From: Candidatus Gastranaerophilales bacterium
GTDB taxonomy: Bacteria; Cyanobacteriota; Vampirovibrionia; Gastranaerophilales; Gastranaerophilaceae
DNA: 64,000 nucleotides
Reading direction: 5' to 3'
NCBI GenBank assembly: GCA_944325105.1
Contig: CALUYW010000005.1
Coordinates: 41,968-105,967, forward strand
This document shows, in pieces, positions 26,319 through 33,754 of the stretch. The notes under the pieces were generated by a model. The model had not been told where the DNA came from. It did not search any database and saw only the letters and a list, made by a program, of their open reading frames with translations. A program made the translations under genes and the position numbers. How positions within the stretch are numbered: the stretch's first letter is position 1; each line of letters opens with the position of its first letter.

Positions 26319-27293
26319 ATGAAAAGCGCGGTTTTAAAAGATTTAAAAGTTAGTATAGTTGAAACAAAAAAGCCTTCTCTTGATTCAAAAGGTGCGATTA
26401 TAAAGGTATTAGGCTGCGGCTTGTGCGGTTCTGATATAGTAAAAATTAAACACGCTACAAAAGAAAACGAGTCAAATATTAAACTCGGGCATGAGGTAGT
26501 AGGTGAGATTGTTGAAGTAGATACAAATACCTCATATAAAAAAGGTGATATTGTTGCTCTGGGGCATCATTACCCTTGTTTTAATTGCGATTACTGTAGA
26601 ATTGGCGCGTATTCAATGTGTCAGACATTTAAAAATTCAAATATCTCCCCTTGCGGATTTTCTGAGTACATTAAAGTGGATGAAAATCACCTTAAATATA
26701 CTGTTTATGGCGTTCCTGATAATTTAGAATACGAGGAAGCAGCTTTTCTTGAGCCTTTAGCTTGTGTGGTTAGGGCAATAAGAAGAGCAGGATATGAGCT
26801 AAATTCCGACAATACAAAATCAAACGCTCTTGTCTTGGGGCTTGGCTCTATTGGCTTTATAACTGTCCAAGCTCTTAAAGCTTTTGGAGTGAATGCTTAC
26901 GGTTTTGATATAAATAAAGAGCGCAGTGACTTTGCCCTAAAGTATGGTATTGAGTATAAAAAAGACACATATGACACGATTTTTATGACTTCAGGCTCAT
27001 CAAAAGCTATACCGACAGCGCTTGAGCATGTTAGAAACGGCGGGAAAATTATAGTATTTTCATCGATTGAAAATGAAGAAGGTTATAAAAATAACGATAT
27101 TTACTATAGAGAATTAAGTATAATTGCAAGCTATTCGCCCTCTCCAAAAGATTATGAAATCTCATATAAACTGCTTTGCGACAAAAAGGTAAAGGTTAAT
27201 GGCGTGAGCACTATTTACACTCTTGACAATTTAGCGTCGGCGGTTGAAGATATTATTTGCGGAAAGATTTTTAAGGCGTATATAAAAATATGA
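26319..27293 (+). CDS. Zinc-dependent medium-chain dehydrogenase (paralog 1)
   Basis: 324-aa MDR-superfamily alcohol/polyol dehydrogenase. Catalytic zinc region CGLCGSDIVKIKH...GHEVVGE, structural zinc loop with four cysteines CFNCDYCRIGAYSMC, and Rossmann domain ALVLGLGSIGFITVQALKAFG. The enzyme oxidises or reduces an alcohol/polyol with NAD(P); the substrate cannot be read from the sequence. Its gene overlaps paralog 2 by 4 nt. It is a little shorter than usual (typically 340-350 aa). Confidence 0.85.
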   Translation: MKSAVLKDLKVSIVETKKPSLDSKGAIIKVLGCGLCGSDIVKIKHATKENESNIKLGHEVVGEIVEVDTNTSYKKGDIVALGHHYPCFNCDYCRIGAYSMCQTFKNSNISPCGFSEYIKVDENHLKYTVYGVPDNLEYEEAAFLEPLACVVRAIRRAGYELNSDNTKSNALVLGLGSIGFITVQALKAFGVNAYGFDINKERSDFALKYGIEYKKDTYDTIFMTSGSSKAIPTALEHVRNGGKIIVFSSIENEEGYKNNDIYYRELSIIASYSPSPKDYEISYKLLCDKKVKVNGVSTIYTLDNLASAVEDIICGKIFKAYIKI

Positions 27294-28327
27294 AAATGAA
27301 AGCTGTCAGATACTATGCCCCTAAAGACATTCGCTATGAAGAAGTGAATGTTAAAATGCCTGAGGAGGGTGAAGTCCTCGTTAAGGTTGAGGCAGCTCTT
27401 ACTTGCGGAACGGATGTAAAGACATATCGAAGAGGACATCCTGTTTTGATAAAAAAAACGCCCTCGGGTTTCGGGCATGAATTTGCCGGAACAATTGTAA
27501 AATTAGGCGAGGGTGTAGAAAATTTTAAAATAGGTGATAGGGTAGTGGGCGCAAATTCTGCACCTTGCGGCGAGTGCTTTTTTTGCAGGCGCGGGGAAGA
27601 GAATTTGTGTGAAAATCTTGACTTGTTAAACGGTGCTTATGCTCAATACATCACTATTCCAAAAAGAATTGTAGAAAAAAATCTTTTAATAATACCTGAT
27701 GATGTGTCGTTTAGGCGTGCGGTTTTTTGTGAACCCTTGGCAAACGTGGTGCATGGGATAGAAAGAACCCCTATAAGAAAAGGTGATACTGTTGGTATCG
27801 TCGGCATTGGCCCGATAGGGTTAATGTTTGCAAGACTTGCAAAATTAAAAGGCGCAAAAGTTATCGCTATGGGCAGAAACCCGCTAAAGCTCAAAATGGC
27901 GCATGAATTTGCTCAGGCAGATGAGGTTATTGACCTTAAAAAATACCCTGACCCAAAAGATTTAATATTGACCATGACAGAAGAGGGTAGGGGTTTAGAT
28001 GTTGCAATAGAGTGTGTCGGTTTGCCTGAAATCTGGGAGAGTATGTTCTCTTTGGTAAGAAGAGGCGGTTGTGTGCATCTTTTTGGTGGGTGTTCGTCGG
28101 GAACAAGTGTGAATATAGACACACGACGTCTGCATTATGATGAAGTAAATATTATAAGCGTATTTCACCATACACCAAAGTACTTCAGGCGTGCGCTTGA
28201 GCTTATTTCAAGCGGGGAAGTGGATGTTGAGAAACTAATAACTAAAACCATGCAGATGAAGTACGCAAAGCGAGCACTTGAAATGCACCAAAACGGCGAA
28301 GCCATAAAGGTTTTGTTGGAGAATTGA
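27290..28327 (+). CDS. Zinc-dependent medium-chain dehydrogenase (paralog 2)
   Basis: 345-aa MDR protein of the sorbitol/threonine dehydrogenase type. Catalytic zinc residues in CGTDVKTYRRGHP and GHEFAGTIV, structural zinc CGECFFCRRGEENLC, and NAD-binding VGIVGIGPIGLMFARLAKLKGA. It differs from its upstream neighbour enough to suggest a different substrate. The pair probably acts sequentially or as a heteromer. ATG at 27290 overlaps the previous stop. Confidence 0.87.
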   Translation: MKMKAVRYYAPKDIRYEEVNVKMPEEGEVLVKVEAALTCGTDVKTYRRGHPVLIKKTPSGFGHEFAGTIVKLGEGVENFKIGDRVVGANSAPCGECFFCRRGEENLCENLDLLNGAYAQYITIPKRIVEKNLLIIPDDVSFRRAVFCEPLANVVHGIERTPIRKGDTVGIVGIGPIGLMFARLAKLKGAKVIAMGRNPLKLKMAHEFAQADEVIDLKKYPDPKDLILTMTEEGRGLDVAIECVGLPEIWESMFSLVRRGGCVHLFGGCSSGTSVNIDTRRLHYDEVNIISVFHHTPKYFRRALELISSGEVDVEKLITKTMQMKYAKRALEMHQNGEAIKVLLEN

Positions 28328-28334
28328 TTTAATC

Positions 28335-28362
28335 TTGACTTGTAATCTTGAATTGGTATCAT
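28335..28362 (+). promoter_or_regulatory. Candidate promoter of the tRNA-Phe leader
   Basis: -35 TTGACT (28335-28340), 16-nt spacer, -10 TATCAT (28357-28362). If used, the precursor would contain both 94-nt repeat units ahead of the tRNA. Confidence 0.5.
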
Positions 28363-28407
28363 AGGTATATCGGCTTGATAAAGTCGGGTTGAAAACTTAA
28401 TAAGTTT

Positions 28408-28595
28408 GCCGCGTTAGCCTTTGTTGAGTGAAACGAAACAAAGAAGATAAGAAAATTTCACCAACTGAGCTAACATGGGAAGTTGAAAGTTTAATAAGTT
28501 TGCCGCGTTAGCCTTTGTTGAGTGAAACGAAACAAAGAAGATAAGAAAATTTCACCAACTGAGCTAACATGGGAAGTTGAAAGTTTAATAAGTTT
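28408..28595 (+). repeat. Two identical 94-bp direct repeats abutting tRNA-Phe
   Basis: Units 28408-28501 and 28502-28595 are identical base for base, and a third copy of the first 11 bases is the tRNA itself. Each unit starts with tRNA positions 1-11 (GCCGCGTTAGC) and contains a hairpin CTTTGTT/AACAAAG. It also has the exact reverse complement of tRNA positions 6-20 (ACCAACTGAGCTAAC at 28460-28474 and 28554-28568), and ends with GTTGAAAGTTTAATAAGTTT. A diverged version of that tail precedes the first unit. Confidence 0.95.
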
Positions 28596-28668
28596 GCCGC
28601 GTTAGCTCAGTTGGTAGAGCAAGGGACTGAAAATCCCTGTGTCCTTGGTTCGATTCCGAGACGCGGCA
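28596..28668 (+). tRNA. trnF: tRNA-Phe (GAA anticodon)
   Basis: Cloverleaf with 7-bp acceptor stem GCCGCGT/ACGCGGC, D-arm GCTCAGTTGGTAGAGC, anticodon arm GGGACTGAAAATCCC with anticodon GAA, T-arm CTTGGTTCGATTCCGAG and discriminator A. CCA is not encoded. The 5' end directly follows the tandem repeats. Confidence 0.97.
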
Positions 28669-29123
28669 AATTTTTTGTTTAAAATGAAGGACAATTTTGT
28701 CCACAAGGGACTTGCACAGTCCTTGCGTCCTGTGCAGTCGATGCCATTGAACAGACATTGTCGGAATTTGATTTTTTTGAACCAATAGGGCTGTGTTTCA
28801 AATATATCTTGATTTTTTTAGTCGGAATTTGCTAAAAATAAGATTCCTGAACTGTCAAAAAAGTCCGATTACTGTCCGTCAATGTCTAAAACAGGACAGT
28901 GTCTCAAAACCTTAAATGGCGGGAATTTAGGCACAGTTCAGGAATTTTGGGACAGTTCAGGATTTTTGGGACAGGACAGTGTTGAAAATTTGTTGAAATT
29001 TAAGAGGAACTTTTTAAATAAAAATTAAACAAAGTTTAATAAAATTTAAATTATATAAGTTGGAAGTTTTATCAAATAAAGTCGGAATCCTATAAAATTT
29101 TTAAATAAATCATAAAAAACATA
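28669..29123 (+). other. Non-coding accessory spacer with dispersed TTCCTGAACTG motifs
   Basis: About 450 bases without a convincing gene. It holds a small hairpin GGACAA/TTGTCC just after the tRNA and a TGCACAG/CTGTGCA inverted repeat. The motif TTCCTGAACTG or its complement occurs at 28845-28855, 28934-28943 and 28953-28962; two further copies lie at 30256-30265 and 30277-30287, on the far side of the MarR-cupin genes. This flanking suggests a mobile or recombined segment. Confidence 0.5.
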
Positions 29124-29152
29124 TTGACATTAGTTAGACATCTAACTACAAT
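29124..29152 (+). promoter_or_regulatory. marR promoter with embedded MarR operator
   Basis: -35 TTGACA (29124-29129), 17-nt spacer, -10 TACAAT (29147-29152). The spacer holds the palindrome TAGTTAGA-CA-TCTAACTA (29131-29148). The ATG is 6 nt past the -10, so the message should be leaderless. Confidence 0.75.
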
Positions 29153-29158
29153 ATTATT

Positions 29159-29575
29159 ATGTACAAAGCTCTTTCATTAACATCAAAAATTTCAGAAGCA
29201 GGAAATGCATTCATAATATCCAAATTAAAAGAATACAACTATGGGAATTTAGCACCTTCGCATGGTGATATTCTCGTTGTCCTGTATAAGTATAAAAAAA
29301 TAACAATGAAAAATATAGCTGAAAAAATAGGTAGAACAAAAGCTACAGTTACGGTGTTAATAGACAAACTTGAAAAAAATGGGCTTGTAAAAAGAGAAAA
29401 AACTTCAGATGATAATAGAATCACTTATATTAGTCTATCCGAAAAAGGGCTTGAATTTAAACCGATATTTGAAATTATCTCAAATGACTTAAATACAATG
29501 CTGTATAAAAATTTTACTGAAGATGAAGCAAAACAATTAGATTATTTGTTAGAAAAAATGTTAAAAAACCTATAA
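29159..29575 (+). CDS. MarR-family transcriptional regulator
   Basis: 138 aa. Winged helix-turn-helix with ITMKNIAEKIGRTKATVTVLIDKLEKNGLVKREKTSDDNRITYISLSEKG, the classical MarR DNA-binding block, flanked by dimerisation helices. It should repress its own leaderless promoter through the palindrome between -35 and -10. A related half-site (TAGTTAGACATC) lies before the downstream cupin gene, so both are probably targets. The inducer is unknown. Confidence 0.9.
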   Translation: MYKALSLTSKISEAGNAFIISKLKEYNYGNLAPSHGDILVVLYKYKKITMKNIAEKIGRTKATVTVLIDKLEKNGLVKREKTSDDNRITYISLSEKGLEFKPIFEIISNDLNTMLYKNFTEDEAKQLDYLLEKMLKNL

Positions 29576-29590
29576 AAATTTTTATAGTAA

Positions 29591-29606
29591 TAGTTAGACA
29601 TCAAAC
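29591..29606 (+). promoter_or_regulatory. Second MarR-type site before the cupin gene
   Basis: TAGTTAGACATCAAAC repeats the first 12 bases of the marR operator and is imperfect in the second half. It lies 18 nt before the cupin ATG. Confidence 0.5.
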
Positions 29607-29623
29607 AAAAAAAAGGAGGACTT

Positions 29624-29998
29624 ATGACAAATTACACAAAATCAGAACTTGGAAAACTGGAAAACCTAGAAACCAGCTATCAAAATGGAAAAGCATTTTT
29701 GCATGATGCATTAAATTTAACTTCATGTGAAATTTCGCTAAACACAATGAAGAAAAATGCAAAATTGCCGTTCAGCCATAAACACAAACAAAATGAAGAA
29801 ATCTATATTTTTGTAAAAGGCGAAGGAAGAATGCTTCTTGATGACACAACCATAAACTTTAAAGAAGGCAGTTGCATTAAAGTTTTACCGCAAGTTAAAA
29901 GAACAATGGAAACAGATACAGATACTATATATATCTGTATTCAAGCAAAAACAGGCTCGTTAGAGCAATTTGCAATGGATGATGCTGAACTTTGTTAA
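29624..29998 (+). CDS. Cupin-domain protein
   Basis: 124-aa single cupin. Motif 1 is LPFSHKHKQNEEIYIFVKGEGRM (His, His, Glu ligands) and motif 2 includes FKEGSCIKVLPQVKRTME. AAGGAGG precedes the ATG. As target of the neighbouring MarR it may handle or detoxify a small molecule; no specific reaction can be assigned. The flanking DNA is unusually AT-rich and repeat-bearing. Confidence 0.85.
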   Translation: MTNYTKSELGKLENLETSYQNGKAFLHDALNLTSCEISLNTMKKNAKLPFSHKHKQNEEIYIFVKGEGRMLLDDTTINFKEGSCIKVLPQVKRTMETDTDTIYICIQAKTGSLEQFAMDDAELC

Positions 29999-30325
29999 TT
30001 ACTTCTAAATAAAACTATTTAATAGAATATTTTTATTATAAAAAAATAGAATATACTCGGAAGATTTATTGTATTCTAAACTTCCGAGTTATTTTTATAG
30101 AAAGTTTAAATATTATTTTATATCTATTCTCATTTATTAATTTTCCCTATTTTCTGGTGTATGAAAATATAAAAACTGTAAAAAAATTTTGTTATTTTGT
30201 TAATTTAAAAACTTATAACATTAATTTAACTTTTTAAATTTACCCATCCCAAAATTCCCGAACTGGTTGTCAAATATTCCTGAACTGGTTGTTCTTGTAC
30301 AGTCGATTCCTAAGGTGCGGCAAAT
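29999..30325 (+). other. AT-rich spacer with terminator-like hairpin and tRNA-3'-end-like remnant
   Basis: 327 bases without a gene. It holds an ACTCGGAAG/CTTCCGAGT hairpin (30055-30089) followed by TATTTTTAT, a likely terminator for the cupin gene, and two GAACTGGTTGT direct repeats (30260-30292). At its right edge CGATTCC-(6 nt)-GCGGCAAATTT (30304-30327) resembles the 3' end of tRNA-Phe plus flank, CGATTCC-(5 nt)-GCGGCAAATTT (28651-28673). Confidence 0.5.
30055..30098 (+). terminator. Terminator-like hairpin after the cupin gene
   Basis: 9-bp perfect stem (30055-30063 with 30081-30089), 17-nt loop, followed by TATTTTTAT. The long loop lowers certainty. Confidence 0.55.
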
Positions 30326-31120
30326 TTATTTCCACGCTTTAATGTGTGCTCCTGCAAAAGCACCATTCGTTTTATCTAATTCATCTTCTGTTATTAAATT
30401 CTTATCAAAAGATAACCCGTCAATAATTTCTTTTGTGTAAATATGCACAGGCTCAATTGAAATATTCCTAAACCCTGCAAGTTCTAAAATCTTTTTGTAT
30501 TCAGGTATTGGCATAGCTCCTGAAATGCATCCTGTCCATAGCTGAGCTTGTTTTTTTATGTGTTCTGAAACAGGTTTTAGTGACACAACATCTGCTATTG
30601 CGACCCTACCACCTTGTTTTAATATTCTATAAGCCTCTTTGTAAACTTTTTGCTTATTGTCTGATAAGTTGATAACACAATTTGAAATTATAGCGTCCAG
30701 AGTCTCATCTTCAAGCGGAATCTCTTCAATGTATCCTTTTATGAATTCTACATTTTTAACGCCCATTTTTTCTTTGTTTTTATTTGCAAGTTCAAGCATT
30801 TCATCTGTCATATCAAGTCCATAAATTTTTCCAGACTCACCTACATATTTAGACGCCATTAAAACGTCAATTCCACCACCTGAACCTAAATCAAGAATAG
30901 TTTCACCTTCTTTAATTTGAGCAAAAACTAGAGGGTTGGCACATCCTAAAGACGCTTCAATTGCTTCTTTTGGAATATCATCAAGGTTTTGTCCAGCATA
31001 ATTTCTTTGCGCTCGTGAAATCTCTTGACAGCAAGAACAATTATTGTGCTTATTTTTTTGGATTTTTTGAGCAATATTACCGTAAAAATCCTTAACTTCT
31101 TTTTTTATGTCAAAATCCAT
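30326..31120 (-). CDS. arsM: Arsenite S-adenosylmethyltransferase ArsM
   Basis: 264 aa. Class I SAM-dependent fold with LDLGSGGGIDVLMASKYVG and GLDMTDEMLELANKN, plus the cysteines expected for As(III) binding: a CSCC cluster near residue 29, C in SLGCANPLVF, C in ISNCVINLS and C in LWTGCISGAMP. Methylates trivalent arsenic. Preceded by AAGGAG. It diverges from arsR and shares its operator region; no arsenite efflux gene is present. Confidence 0.92.
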   Translation of the reverse strand: MDFDIKKEVKDFYGNIAQKIQKNKHNNCSCCQEISRAQRNYAGQNLDDIPKEAIEASLGCANPLVFAQIKEGETILDLGSGGGIDVLMASKYVGESGKIYGLDMTDEMLELANKNKEKMGVKNVEFIKGYIEEIPLEDETLDAIISNCVINLSDNKQKVYKEAYRILKQGGRVAIADVVSLKPVSEHIKKQAQLWTGCISGAMPIPEYKKILELAGFRNISIEPVHIYTKEIIDGLSFDKNLITEDELDKTNGAFAGAHIKAWK

Positions 31121-31168
31121 ATTTTAGTCTCCTTAAAAAATTGACAAATAATATTATATATGCCATAG

Positions 31169-31209
31169 TTGGAATATATAATATTATAATATTCCATTTT
31201 TGGAATATT
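31169..31209. promoter_or_regulatory. ArsR operator region between arsM and arsR
   Basis: Two inverted repeats in a row: GGAATAT...ATATTCC across 31171-31195, and the perfect AATATTCCA-TTTT-TGGAATATT at 31188-31209. They cover the divergent promoter region. Confidence 0.7.
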
Positions 31210-31234
31210 GTCAATCTCAACTTGGTGAATTTTT

Positions 31235-31525
31235 ATGAAAACTAATTTATATGAAAAAAAAGCTCAAATATTCAAGGCGTTATCTAACCCTGTAAGGCTT
31301 GAGATTATAGACTTTTTAGCAGATGGCGAGAAGTGTGTCTGTGAAATAGTTGAAAATTTAAACTATGAACAACCGCACATATCTAAAAGTCTGATTAAGT
31401 TGAAAGAAGCAGGGCTGATAAAAGACAGAAAAGAAGGTTTAAATGTATATTATTCTCTTAAGATTTGTTGTATGGGAGAATTTTTTAATTGTTTAAATAA
31501 GATTTTTAAACAAGAGAATAATTAG
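31235..31525 (+). CDS. arsR: ArsR-family metalloregulator
   Basis: 96 aa. Winged helix with ALSNPVRLEIIDFLADGEKCVCEIVENLNYEQPHISKSLIKLKEAGLIKDRKEG. The CVC pair in helix 3 matches the ELCVCDL As(III) site of classical ArsR proteins, and a C-terminal CC (KICCMGEF) could add a ligand. It should repress arsM and itself until arsenite binds. GGTGA precedes the ATG. Confidence 0.9.
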   Translation: MKTNLYEKKAQIFKALSNPVRLEIIDFLADGEKCVCEIVENLNYEQPHISKSLIKLKEAGLIKDRKEGLNVYYSLKICCMGEFFNCLNKIFKQENN

Positions 31526-31573
31526 GCAATTTATAAAATGCCAAAGTCGTCGTATGATACAAATGTGGCGGAT

Positions 31574-32353
31574 TTAGAGTGTTAGAACTTCGCTATCTTC
31601 GGGTATTAAAAAGTTTTGTATAGATTCTTTTTCTTTAAATTCTTTTAAATCTTTTCTTGTTATTGTTAAGTGACTCACTGTGTCCATATGGCTTGCAATT
31701 ATTGTGGATTTTGGCGAGTTTTTTATAACTTGTTTTATATCATCAATATTCATAATTAATCTTTCACCGTTTAGAACTGTTGCAGCGCAAGCATTTACAA
31801 TTATTATTTCCGGCTTATGTTCTCTGATTGCTTCGTCAACTTCATTGCACCAGATGGTGTCTCCTGCTATATACAGAGTTTTTTCGTTTTTAGATTTAAA
31901 AACGACACCCATAGCGTCATAAGGCATACCGATTGATTCACATAAAGGCTTCAAGATTTCTCTTTTGCCGTGTTGTGTTGAAGTTTTATATAATGAAACT
32001 TTTTCATAGGTAGTTCCGTTTGTTGATAAAATTTCGACATTTTTAAAGCCTTCTTTTAACATATAGTTTTTGTCAAATTCGGATTGCACAAATATTTTTA
32101 TGTCTTTTTTGAGAGCATTTTTTGCATAATCATCCCAATGGTCAGGGTGAATATGTGTAATAATAACCGCGTCAACATCTGTAATTTTTTCTATCTCAAG
32201 GGGCAGTTCAACTCTTGGCTGACGGATGTGCGAATTAACTGCGCTTTCAAAACCTTCCATACAATCTTTTGGCATAAGCCAAGGGTCAATTAAAAACTTT
32301 GTTTTGTTGTATTCTACTAAAACGGTTGCATTTCTTATTTGTGTAATTTTCAT
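31574..32353 (-). CDS. MBL-fold metal-dependent hydrolase (UlaG-like)
   Basis: 259 aa. Metal ligands in THIHPDHWDDY, a central His in STQHGKRE, AGDTIWCNEV and a late His in IASHMDTVSHL. This arrangement fits the lactonase/UlaG-type branch of the metallo-beta-lactamase fold rather than a true beta-lactamase. It diverges from an HxlR regulator that probably controls it. Substrate unknown. GGGGGG lies 6 nt before the ATG. Confidence 0.85.
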   Translation of the reverse strand: MKITQIRNATVLVEYNKTKFLIDPWLMPKDCMEGFESAVNSHIRQPRVELPLEIEKITDVDAVIITHIHPDHWDDYAKNALKKDIKIFVQSEFDKNYMLKEGFKNVEILSTNGTTYEKVSLYKTSTQHGKREILKPLCESIGMPYDAMGVVFKSKNEKTLYIAGDTIWCNEVDEAIREHKPEIIIVNACAATVLNGERLIMNIDDIKQVIKNSPKSTIIASHMDTVSHLTITRKDLKEFKEKESIQNFLIPEDSEVLTL

Positions 32354-32395
32354 ATTTTACCCCCCATGCCTACATTTTATTATTTATTTTCTTTT

Positions 32396-32433
32396 TGACA
32401 AGTATGAACTATTTAGTACAATACTTACTAAAA
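32396..32433 (+). promoter_or_regulatory. hxlR promoter with inverted-repeat operator
   Basis: -35 TTGACA (32396-32401), 16-nt spacer, -10 TACAAT (32418-32423). The perfect inverted repeat TTTAGTA-7 nt-TACTAAA (32413-32433) covers the -10 and start, as expected for autorepression. Confidence 0.6.
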
Positions 32434-32450
32434 AGTAAATTAGAGGTTTT

Positions 32451-32822
32451 ATGTCAAAAAGAAAAAAAGATGCATATCAGTGTCCTCTTGAAGTAACTAT
32501 GGAGATTATCGGAGGAAAATACAAAGGGGTCATAATCGGTCATTTAATGGGAAAAACGCTTAGGTATAGCGAATTGCAAAGATTAATTCCTCATTCTACT
32601 CCAAAAATGCTTATTCAGCAGCTAAAGGAGTTAGAGTCTGATGGCATAATAAAAAGAAAACTTTATCCTGTTGTTCCGCCAAAAACAGAGTATTCTCTTA
32701 CAAAGAGGGGCGAGCTTTTAATTCCTGCGATTATAGAATTAAATAAATGGGGAATGAATTATCTGAAAGAAGAAGGCATCCCCTGTGCATATAAAGGTGA
32801 TATTGAGTCAGATAGCGTTTAG
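32451..32822 (+). CDS. HxlR-family transcriptional regulator
   Basis: 123 aa. [77 protein letters not shown] is a complete HxlR winged helix; the single N-terminal Cys is often redox- or aldehyde-reactive in this family. It faces the divergent MBL hydrolase gene. The last 4 nt overlap the convergent acetyltransferase gene. Confidence 0.9.
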   Translation: MSKRKKDAYQCPLEVTMEIIGGKYKGVIIGHLMGKTLRYSELQRLIPHSTPKMLIQQLKELESDGIIKRKLYPVVPPKTEYSLTKRGELLIPAIIELNKWGMNYLKEEGIPCAYKGDIESDSV

Positions 32823-33340
32823 ATGTATTTTATTATTTTGGCGGGATTTCCTGCAACAATTGCATTATCCGGCACATCTTTTGTTACAACAGAGCCTGCT
32901 CCGACTACCGAATTTTCACCTATTGTTACCCCGCGTAAAATTGTTGCTCCTGCGCCTATCCAGCAGTTTTTCTTAATGTGAATGGGTTTACAGGTAATTA
33001 TTGCTCTTTTGTCTAAGTCATGGTTATTTGATATAAGCTGGACATTTGCTGCAAGCATAGTGTTATCTTCAATGGTTATTGTCCCTGATGCCATCATAAG
33101 AGAGCCATTCATAATAACTACATTGTTGCCTATTTTTACCTTGTCTAAATGAACTCCGCAAAGAGGTGTCCTGATATCGGTATTTACACCCCTGTTTGGC
33201 ATAAGCTTATCTAAAATTTCCGTATATTCCTTTGTGTAGGGCATTGTATGATTTAAACGAAAGACATCTTGGACTTCCTGCTTTAATTTGTCGGCATCTT
33301 CTTTGCTCAATTTACTCATATCAATTCTAAGTTCTTCCAT
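32819..33340 (-). CDS. Sugar O-acetyltransferase, left-handed beta-helix
   Basis: 173 aa. Hexapeptide repeats start around residue 70 ([41 protein letters not shown]) and end with [44 protein letters not shown], typical of maltose/galactoside acetyltransferases; the NNHDL segment carries the catalytic His. AGGAG precedes the ATG. The acceptor sugar is unknown. Confidence 0.88.
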   Translation of the reverse strand: MEELRIDMSKLSKEDADKLKQEVQDVFRLNHTMPYTKEYTEILDKLMPNRGVNTDIRTPLCGVHLDKVKIGNNVVIMNGSLMMASGTITIEDNTMLAANVQLISNNHDLDKRAIITCKPIHIKKNCWIGAGATILRGVTIGENSVVGAGSVVTKDVPDNAIVAGNPAKIIKYI

Positions 33341-33415
33341 TTCTCCTCCACATTGCTTTGCTAATTAAAATAACAGTAATTAACTTTGTGTGCAAGTTGA
33401 TTTTTAACACCCTCT

Positions 33416-33471
33416 TGTTTCTATTGACAAGAACAAAAATTTTGTTTATAATGTTTCTATCAATAAGAACA
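33416..33471 (+). promoter_or_regulatory. trpR-trpB promoter with two operator boxes
   Basis: -35 TTGACA (33424-33429), 17-nt spacer, -10 TATAAT (33447-33452). Two related 20-nt boxes, TGTTTCTATTGACAAGAACA (33416-33435) and TGTTTCTATCAATAAGAACA (33452-33471), are imperfect palindromes. One covers the -35, the other starts at the last base of the -10 and covers the start site. Confidence 0.7.
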
Positions 33472-33481
33472 AGGGATAAAA

Positions 33482-33754
33482 ATGCAAAGTATAGAAGAAC
33501 TTTCAGTATTGCTCAGCAAAATGACACAGAAAGATATAAATATTTTCTTGCATGAAATTTTGACCGACAGTGAAATTTCTGACTTGTCAAAGCGATGGCG
33601 TATTTTGAAGTTGTTAGATAGGAATTTTACCCAAAGGGATGTTGCAAAAGAGCTTGGCGTAAGTCTTTGCAAGGTTACAAGAGGGGCAAAAATTCTAAAA
33701 AACTCAAATGCGATTACAAAAAAAATGATAAAGGAAATAAAAGATGAATACTAA
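33482..33754 (+). CDS. trpR: Trp repressor family protein
   Basis: 90 aa, all-helical TrpR/YerC fold: [54 protein letters not shown]. The recognition segment [14 protein letters not shown] aligns with GAGIATITRGSNSL of E. coli TrpR as I remember it. It overlaps trpB by 11 nt, so it most likely controls that gene in response to tryptophan. Confidence 0.88.
   Translation: MQSIEELSVLLSKMTQKDINIFLHEILTDSEISDLSKRWRILKLLDRNFTQRDVAKELGVSLCKVTRGAKILKNSNAITKKMIKEIKDEY

Noticed and set aside
28408..28595. 94-bp repeats as a CRISPR array or satellite
   Set aside because: Only two units, without unique spacers, and both are tied to the neighbouring tRNA sequence, not to a CRISPR repeat.
28882..29028. 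Plus-strand ORF of 48 codons (MSKTGQCLK...)
   Set aside because: No ribosome-binding site, contains the dispersed TTCCTGAACTG repeats and lies in a non-coding spacer; probably chance.
31574..32353. MBL gene as a beta-lactamase
   Set aside because: Ligand arrangement and lack of signal peptide fit UlaG-like cytoplasmic hydrolases instead.
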